Shown: positions 58,805-64,000 of the stretch, in pieces
How positions within the stretch are numbered: the stretch's first letter is position 1
Layout: every line of letters begins with the position of its first letter
From: Oscillatoria acuminata PCC 6304
GTDB lineage: Bacteria > Cyanobacteriota > Cyanobacteriia > Cyanobacteriales > Laspinemataceae
Direction: 5' to 3'
DNA: 64,000 nt
Assembly: GCF_000317105.1 (NCBI RefSeq)
Contig: NC_019693.1
Span: 7,544,501 to 7,608,500 of the forward strand
The notes under the pieces: generated by a model
Seen by the model: the letters and a program-made list of their open reading frames with translations, nothing else
Databases searched by the model: none
Told to the model about the DNA's origin: nothing
Translations under genes and position numbers: made by a program

Positions 58805-59176
58805 TGAAATCTCTCTCTTGACTGCCGTGACTTAGTTCGATTTTGGACCACCAACTGCTGACTTACAAGGCAAACTCTCGGTATTTAGAGAGGCTATCTT
58901 CTCTGAAATCTCCCCTTGTCAGGGAGGTAAACGATTGGCTAAAATGTTGATCCCCATATTTTTTTAGCTTGAATTCATCCAGTTATGAGAAATTGAGATG
59001 AGTTGTCACTTAACTGAATTGTTGCTATTTCTTACAGAATAATAAAGAAAGTATTAAGGTGAATTTTTATTGGGGATCGCTTAAACCTATACGGGATAAA
59101 GGCTTGATGCCTTTTCTGCGTAAAATCACCTTACATCATAATAGAAACATCATTTGATAGTCCCCCAAGCACCCCT
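58805..59176. other. Spacer before the 59177 gene
   Basis: 372 bp without a gene; AT-rich, and likely to hold the promoter of the following gene. No clear motif. Confidence 0.5.
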
Positions 59177-59518
59177 ATGAAGACCTCAAATTGCCAATCC
59201 TCAGCCTGTCGCCATTGTCGGTTCTATACCCCTGAAGGCCGCAGGGGTGGCAACTGCCAACAACTCGGTGTACTGGTTCGTGGAGGCTGGAAAGCTTGTT
59301 CGTTAGCTTTACCTCCTTTTGCTCCTTCGTGGGAGGAGATTAAACCCGATATGATCGTCTTGGAAGACCAACGACTCCGGGTGGAGGGGACTCTATCCCT
59401 AGAAAGAGCATTCCACCAGCCTTCAGCCGAGGGACACAAGGCTCAAACCGATTCCGTGGTTGTCTCTACAAACCTCAATAAACCCGATAACGGTGAGCAT
59501 TTTGTCTCAGTGAGCTAA
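59177..59518 (+). CDS. Conserved cyanobacterial Cys-rich protein of unknown function
   Basis: A 113-residue protein. The N-terminal half has a cysteine pattern CxxxxCRHCRFY ... GNCQQLG ... WKACSLALPPFAP that could bind a metal or cluster (C6, C11, C14, C27, C41). The second half (VLEDQRLRVEGTLSLERAF and onward) is polar and less structured. The CRHCRFYTPEGRRGGNCQQL block looks like a conserved cyanobacterial family, recalled rather than searched. ATG is supported by the Cys motif starting at residue 6. Confidence 0.7.
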   Translation: MKTSNCQSSACRHCRFYTPEGRRGGNCQQLGVLVRGGWKACSLALPPFAPSWEEIKPDMIVLEDQRLRVEGTLSLERAFHQPSAEGHKAQTDSVVVSTNLNKPDNGEHFVSVS

Positions 59519-59664
59519 AGGTCCAAAAAAAATTTGACATTCATGTTCATTTCATAAAAGTTAAACGATCGCAGTATTGGGTTGAATTGCTCAGTATAAT
59601 TACTCAGTAAATTTTGCTTTTGGGGTTAAATTCCAAAAGCGATCGCAACTTTTAAACATCAGGG
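59519..59664. other. Spacer between the 59177 gene and the menB terminator
   Basis: 146 bp without a gene; contains two GCGATCGCA-type HIP1 relatives. Confidence 0.4.
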
Positions 59665-59696
59665 GTAAAAACCCGGTTTGGAAATCCAACCGGGTT
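59665..59696 (-). terminator. menB terminator
   Basis: Hairpin AACCCGGTTTGG/CCAACCGGGTT (one bulge, 4-nt loop; 59670-59696). On the minus strand it is followed by TTTTTACC. It lies 42 bp past the menB stop. Confidence 0.8.
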
Positions 59697-59737
59697 GCAT
59701 GATTCAAGGGCAGTGAATGATCTCGGCTATTCAAAAA

Positions 59738-60571
59738 TTATGGCAACCAGGGATACTGACGAAAATCTGGTTGCCGTTTTTCTAGAAACGCTTGTTTTCC
59801 TTCCGCCCCTTCCTCTGTCATGTAATACAACATCGTGGCATTCCCCGCCAGTTCCTGTAACCCCGCTTGACCATCACAATCGGCATTAAAGGCAGCTTTC
59901 AGACACCGAATGGCGATCGGGCTTTTCTCTAAAATTTCATTCGCCCAGGTGACCCCCTCCGCCTCCAGTTGTTCCACTGGCACCACCGCATTCACCAACC
60001 CCATCTCCAACGCTTGGGTGGCATTATATTGCCGACAGAGAAACCAGATTTCCCGCGCTTTCTTTTGACCGACAATTCTAGCCAGGTAACTGGCCCCAAA
60101 CCCGCCATCAAAACTGCCCACTTTCGGTCCCGTTTGCCCAAAAATGGCATTCTCTGCCGCGAGGGTTAAATCACAAATCAGGTGTAAAACATGACCCCCC
60201 CCGATGGCATATCCGGCAACTAAGGCAATCACTACTTTCGGCATGGACCGAATTAAGCGCTGTAAGTCCAGGACATTTAAACGGGGAACTCCCGCCTCAT
60301 CGATATATCCCGCTTCCCCCCGCACACTTTGGTCCCCACCGGAACAGAACGCATATTTGCCATCGGTATGAGGTCCCGCCCCTGTGAATAACACCACCCC
60401 AATGCGACTATCTTCCCGCGCATTAGAAAAGGCATCATACAATTCAAACACCGTTTTGGGACGGAAGGCATTCCGCTTGTAGGGCCGGTTGATGGTAATT
60501 TTGGCAATCCCATCAGTTTTGTGATACAGGATATCTTCGTAAGTTTTGGCGGTTTGCCAGTTGATTTGCAT
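59738..60571 (-). CDS. menB: 1,4-dihydroxy-2-naphthoyl-CoA synthase
   Basis: A 277-residue crotonase-fold enzyme that closes the naphthoquinone ring in phylloquinone synthesis, needed for photosystem I. Key blocks: [55 protein letters not shown] (oxyanion hole), [20 protein letters not shown] (catalytic Asp region), ending QYPWLP as in other MenB. Full length and standing alone. Confidence 0.97.
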   Translation of the reverse strand: MQINWQTAKTYEDILYHKTDGIAKITINRPYKRNAFRPKTVFELYDAFSNAREDSRIGVVLFTGAGPHTDGKYAFCSGGDQSVRGEAGYIDEAGVPRLNVLDLQRLIRSMPKVVIALVAGYAIGGGHVLHLICDLTLAAENAIFGQTGPKVGSFDGGFGASYLARIVGQKKAREIWFLCRQYNATQALEMGLVNAVVPVEQLEAEGVTWANEILEKSPIAIRCLKAAFNADCDGQAGLQELAGNATMLYYMTEEGAEGKQAFLEKRQPDFRQYPWLP

Positions 60572-61162
60572 TGCATCGAGTAGCTGCGCGACGTCAGATC
60601 GTGCATTGTACCTTGCCTAGGATGCTTACGCTGCACCTGGCCCCTCATCGCCGGTGTTCAAGAATTATCACCATTGCCCTATCCGGACAATTTTGCGAAT
60701 TATATCCGATTAATAATTTGTAAAAGTTTCCTGGATTTTCAAGAGAAAATTGCTTTTCAAACCCGGCTTGTTTTATGAAAACCAGGGTTTTGTCGTCCTT
60801 ATAATTTTTAAGTTGAACAAAAATCGAGTGAATAGAGGTGATGTATTCCGTTCCGGGTTCAGATTTTTATAAAGTTTTGACCCGGGTGTTTGTTGCGTAT
60901 TTTCCCTTAATAAAGTTCTAGGAGATGAAAAGCATTTAGCCATCTAACTCCCACATTCAACCAGAACATCCGTAAATCTACGGAAAAAACCCATTTATGA
61001 AGTAAAATTAATCCATAGAATATATCAGGGACAACCCCCTAGGGGGGATATTGGAGGGATTATCTTTACTCAAGCTTTAATAAAAAGACTTGTATTCCTA
61101 GAAAAAAGTTCATAGGATTGTGAATGTAAGGGATAAATCTCAAAACGAGTGAACAGGGGACC
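60572..61162. other. Spacer between menB and the PEP-CTERM gene
   Basis: 591 bp without a gene. AT-rich toward the PEP-CTERM gene; an imperfect AAACCCGG...CCAGGGTTT repeat lies near 60758-60792. Both divergent promoters should be here. Confidence 0.5.
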
Positions 61163-62089
61163 ATGATGAAAATTACTTTATTCAACACTGTCTTAGGAAC
61201 CGCCGCCGCCACCGTATGTTTGTTAGGCGTTACTGCACCCCAGGCGAATGCAGGACAGCTACATAATGGCTGGAACTACGCCATTGACTCGTTTAACGAT
61301 GGGGTGCAAAACGGGAATACTGTTGGGGCTAGCAGTACATACGAAATGTATGGCATGGCGGTTAAAGACGATACCCAAAGCAACAGTATTTTTGTAGCGA
61401 TTAACGCCAATCTGCCGATTACGGGTGCCAACAATGGTGGCGCGGCAGATGGTAATATTGGCTGGGGCGATTTAATTTTCAACTTTTCGGGTCAGAACGC
61501 GCAAACCGCCAGTGCCAATGGCAATTTATTTGGTGTTCGGTTTGCGGGAACTAACGATTCTGGGGTGGGCAGCATTGGGGTTTATGATAATGTTACACTC
61601 CAAAGTGTGACGAGTACAAACTCTGGGTTTAACAATTTAACACACCACAGTAACACAGTTAGTGGCCTAGGTAGCAGCGCTTCGATGGGTGACCTCGCTT
61701 ACAATGACTCCTACTTTGCAGGTCAAACCTCTGGAACTCATACGGTTCTGAACTCGATTAAGACCGGGAATTTCTTGGGTGGAATTAATCTCATCAGTGA
61801 TTTCACCGGGTTAGGGTTGGACTTCGGTAACTTCTCGGCGACTGGAACACATACCTTCGGGTTTAGTTTTGATAAGTCTTTAATGCCGGTGGGTGAATTT
61901 GTGGCTCATTTGTTCGCGGAATGTGCGAATGATGGGGTGGCATTATTGGGTGAGTTTGCTGTAGCAAGTGTTCCAGGTGACGGGGACGTTTCTGTGCCGG
62001 AACCCTCTAGTATGCTTGGGTTATTGGCCTTAGGTTTGACCTTTGCAGGCAGTCGGTCCCGGAAAAAAGGTCAGGAGATCGCGGGTTAA
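61163..62089 (+). CDS. Exosortase-dependent (PEP-CTERM) surface protein
   Basis: A 308-residue exported protein. Signal peptide LGTAAATVCLLGVTAPQANA at residues 11-30. The mature part is Gly/Asn/Ser-rich with few charges (NGWNYAIDSFNDGVQNGN, ADGNIGWGDLIFNFSGQNAQ), like the XDD-type surface-protein family. The sorting tail is VPEPSSMLGLLALGLTFAGS followed by RSRKK: a PEP motif, one membrane helix and a basic end, cut by exosortase. The exosortase gene is not in the window. Probably a component of sheath or extracellular matrix. Confidence 0.88.
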   Translation: MMKITLFNTVLGTAAATVCLLGVTAPQANAGQLHNGWNYAIDSFNDGVQNGNTVGASSTYEMYGMAVKDDTQSNSIFVAINANLPITGANNGGAADGNIGWGDLIFNFSGQNAQTASANGNLFGVRFAGTNDSGVGSIGVYDNVTLQSVTSTNSGFNNLTHHSNTVSGLGSSASMGDLAYNDSYFAGQTSGTHTVLNSIKTGNFLGGINLISDFTGLGLDFGNFSATGTHTFGFSFDKSLMPVGEFVAHLFAECANDGVALLGEFAVASVPGDGDVSVPEPSSMLGLLALGLTFAGSRSRKKGQEIAG

Positions 62090-62177
62090 GCGTAGATTAG
62101 AACCTGACTTTCCAAGCTGATCAACCAGAAACCGGGTTTCTGGGACAGGCTCTACACATAGTCTCAGAACCCACCCT

Positions 62178-62219
62178 AAAAAATGTAGAGGCGATTCGCG
62201 AATCGCCTCTACATTTTTT
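62178..62219. terminator. Perfect 42-nt palindrome, likely bidirectional terminator
   Basis: AAAAAATGTAGAGGCGATTC and its exact complement, member of the GTAGRGGCG family, with T-runs on both strands. It lies between convergent genes ending at 62089 and 62314, so it suits a shared terminator. Confidence 0.75.
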
Positions 62220-62313
62220 TAGGGGTAATGGGTAAGTCCCATGGGATAAGTTTTGCCTTCTTTCCCCAAAATTGAGTCAGAAACCGGGTTTCTTGACGAT
62301 GATGGGGTTGATG

Positions 62314-63549
62314 TTATTGCAAAATAGTTTTGGAGACGATGCGGGTTTTTTTGCGATCGGCTTCAGAGAGTTCTTGTCCCTCTTGGAGGCGGGTGGCACT
62401 GGTTTGGAGGACGGTTGCTCCGCCTTTGTCGCCCATTTGTAAGGCGGTTTTGGCGGCAGTTTGTAACATGGTGGCAGCACCCGCCCGATCGCCTTGTTGG
62501 ATTTTCTGTTCGGCAATTTGGGTTTGCCGATATTTCGCTAAGGCAAGGGTATGCTGCTGTACCGTGGGGTCGATCGCCGGGTGATAGGCACTCAGGACAT
62601 TAGCATCGATCACGAACGGATCACTGAGAATCTGTTTCCGTCCGGCGGAAGGGTCATCATACCGAATTTGCAATTCCGCTAAGGTTTGTTTACCTTCGGC
62701 AAATTTACCAATATATAGGTTGGCTAAAATCACCCGTTCTGTGGTCATAATATCCCCTAAGCGCACCTCAAACAGTCCATTTTTAGCCTCTACGGGGAGT
62801 TCAATGGTTTCTGGTGAGACTTGGGCGACGGGTTTGAGTTCGGCAAGGCGAACTTTTGGCATGAGCTTAAGTTGCAGGTAAGCATTGGTTAAGGCAACGG
62901 ATTGAATCCGACTGAATAAGCGGCTAAACTCTTCAACGGCTTGTTCCGGGCGTTCGATATGAGACAATGCACCTCGGGCAGCAGTGGCAATGGATTCGAG
63001 AACATCAAGGTTCCAGTGATCCCCAAATCCGAGGGTATTGAGGGTGAGGTTGGCATCGGCTGCTTCCGAGGCTAATTTCAGACAGCGATCGTTGCTGCCA
63101 TGTTCGTTTTCGCCATCGGTGAGGATGAAGGCTTGGGAGACGGTGCCGGTTGCCCCTTTTTTGAGTTCTTCTATGCCTTTTTTCATGCCTTCATCGATCG
63201 CCGTCCCACCATCGGCTTTGAGTTTGTCGATTTGTTTTTTGATGCGATCGGTATCTTCGATCGCCTGATTGGAAACGATCACTTTGGCGCGATGATCGAA
63301 GGCGACGATGCTGAGGCGATCGCCGGGTTTGAGTCGGTCAATCAGGCGATGAGCAGCCTCTTTCACCGTGGTTAACGGACGTCCGGTCATGGATCCGCTA
63401 TGGTCCAAAATCAGGCAGAGGTTGAGAGGGACTGAGGTTTCTAAACCGGCGGCGATCGCGGAAATGGATAGAGAAAGTTGACGCTGAGAACTGGGTTGAC
63501 CCGCGTCTATATTGGCATCACTGAGGGCTGGATGGATAGCAACTTTCAT
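62314..63549 (-). CDS. von Willebrand factor A domain protein
   Basis: A 411-residue protein. ATG 63549 (MKVAIHPALSDANIDAGQ) has AGGAG eight bases upstream; the frame continues to 63720 but overlaps the preceding gene. The VWA domain carries the metal-ion-dependent adhesion site DHSGS (LCLILDHSGSMTGRPL, near residue 45), a Thr in GGTAIDEGMK and an Asp in FILTDGENEHG. It is followed by a beta-rich region and a C-terminal helical part (LALAKYRQTQIAEQKIQQGD). No signal peptide. Similar proteins act as scaffolds with AAA ATPases or kinases; no partner is visible. Confidence 0.85.
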   Translation of the reverse strand: MKVAIHPALSDANIDAGQPSSQRQLSLSISAIAAGLETSVPLNLCLILDHSGSMTGRPLTTVKEAAHRLIDRLKPGDRLSIVAFDHRAKVIVSNQAIEDTDRIKKQIDKLKADGGTAIDEGMKKGIEELKKGATGTVSQAFILTDGENEHGSNDRCLKLASEAADANLTLNTLGFGDHWNLDVLESIATAARGALSHIERPEQAVEEFSRLFSRIQSVALTNAYLQLKLMPKVRLAELKPVAQVSPETIELPVEAKNGLFEVRLGDIMTTERVILANLYIGKFAEGKQTLAELQIRYDDPSAGRKQILSDPFVIDANVLSAYHPAIDPTVQQHTLALAKYRQTQIAEQKIQQGDRAGAATMLQTAAKTALQMGDKGGATVLQTSATRLQEGQELSEADRKKTRIVSKTILQ

Positions 63550-63706
63550 TAAAATTTCTCCTGGCAAACAAAAAGCGGTCCCGATGGGTGGTCCTGAATC
63601 CGGGTATTTAACTATCTGGATTTTGGCACATCCGCTATCGAGACTGCTAATGTTGCCGAGAGAATCCCTCAGAGAATAGAGACCCCAGGGGGTCAGGGTC
63701 TCCTGG

Positions 63707-64000
63707 TTAGAGTTCTCCACTAAAGGATTGGTAAACCACTTGGGACATTTGCCGGATTAACTCTTCTGCCTCGGGGTCATTGTGGGGACGTTTGACGATC
63801 GCCGCCATTAAATAACGCTTCCCATTCGGCATATCTACCAATCCCGCATCGGAAATGGCGGTCCCAATATCCCCGGTTTTGTGGGCGATCGCTGCGCCGG
63901 AACCCAATCCTTGAGGGAGTAGGGAATTATTCACCGTACCCTGCATAATCTTCAACAGGCGATCGCGACTTCTCAAAGACAGTACCTGTCCCCGTTCCAC
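63707..64000 (-). CDS. Class A beta-lactamase-like serine hydrolase, C-terminal part
   Basis: The last 97 residues of a penicillin-binding/beta-lactamase-fold protein, cut by the window edge. The third active-site motif KTG is visible in AIAHKTGDIGTAISD, and the C-terminal strand MPNGKRYLMAAIVKRPHNDP matches the family. The SxxK and SDN-type motifs lie outside, so whether it is a lactamase, a DD-peptidase or inactive cannot be told. The next gene on the same strand starts 158 bp on. Confidence 0.8.
   Translation of the reverse strand: MERGQVLSLRSRDRLLKIMQGTVNNSLLPQGLGSGAAIAHKTGDIGTAISDAGLVDMPNGKRYLMAAIVKRPHNDPEAEELIRQMSQVVYQSFSGEL

Noticed and set aside
58360-58854. Long open frames on both strands over the 90-bp tandem repeats (122 and 164 residues)
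   Set aside because: They stay open only because the repeat unit is a multiple of three; the same hexapeptide-like blocks appear in both strands and there is no ribosome site or family similarity.

Overview
The window is chromosomal DNA from a cyanobacterium, most likely filamentous and non-heterocystous (inference). The evidence is the split RNA polymerase genes rpoC1 and rpoC2, a psbA gene, VIPP1 and PspA paralogues, menB, a PEP-CTERM surface protein, very frequent HIP1 octamers (GCGATCGC), and many small dispersed palindromic repeats. No rRNA, tRNA or CRISPR array was found.

Positions 1-16,900 form a sulfide and low-oxygen island. A long minus-strand gene series starts with a five-subunit heterodisulfide-reductase-like complex (hdrC2, hdrB2, hdrA, hdrC1, hdrB1). 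It continues with a ferritin-like protein, a small DUF2892 membrane protein, a second-type Rieske protein, a NifX-like protein, a DUF2214 membrane protein, a metallo-hydrolase and an exported rhodanese. Next come a membrane-anchored YgaP-type rhodanese, a psbA encoding the low-oxygen D1' form, a type II-like sulfide:quinone reductase, a divergent persulfide dioxygenase, and a SulP permease gene cut in two by an IS630-family element. Three promoters in the island (hdr, psbA, sqr/persulfide dioxygenase) share a 20-21 bp element lying on the -10 box, which suggests one regulon under a regulator encoded elsewhere. The likely logic is that sulfide electrons enter the plastoquinone pool through SQR, persulfide is processed by the dioxygenase, the rhodaneses and possibly the Hdr complex, and photosystem II and the cytochrome b6f complex are refitted with alternative D1 and Rieske subunits.

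Positions 16,968-38,540 form a hydrogen and fermentation region. After a flavin reductase, a formylglycine-enzyme-like protein, a beta-carbonic anhydrase and hypE, there is a complete bidirectional NiFe hydrogenase set (hoxE, F, U, Y, H). It is followed by an unusual trio: a thioredoxin-like [2Fe-2S] protein, a PAS protein and a SpoIIE-type PP2C phosphatase. Then come hoxW, hypA, hypB, hypF and hypC; hypD is not here. nifJ (pyruvate:ferredoxin oxidoreductase) and a dihydroorotate-dehydrogenase-like gene follow. Together these could let the cell make or use hydrogen and ferment in the dark under anoxia, with the trio as a possible redox-sensing switch.

Positions 38,960-64,000 are mostly ordinary core genome: rpsT, tatD, rpoB, rpoC1, rpoC2 on the minus strand, hisD on the plus strand, a universal stress protein, vipp1 and pspA, a SPOR-like membrane protein, a DUF721 protein, menB, a PEP-CTERM protein, a von Willebrand A protein and the end of a beta-lactamase-like gene. 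The mobile DNA stands out here: a MITE-like element with an expandable 90-bp minisatellite (a relative sits inside the hdr gene series), an IS200/IS605 right-end remnant just upstream of rpsT, and a palindromic repeat inserted in frame in the DUF721 gene.
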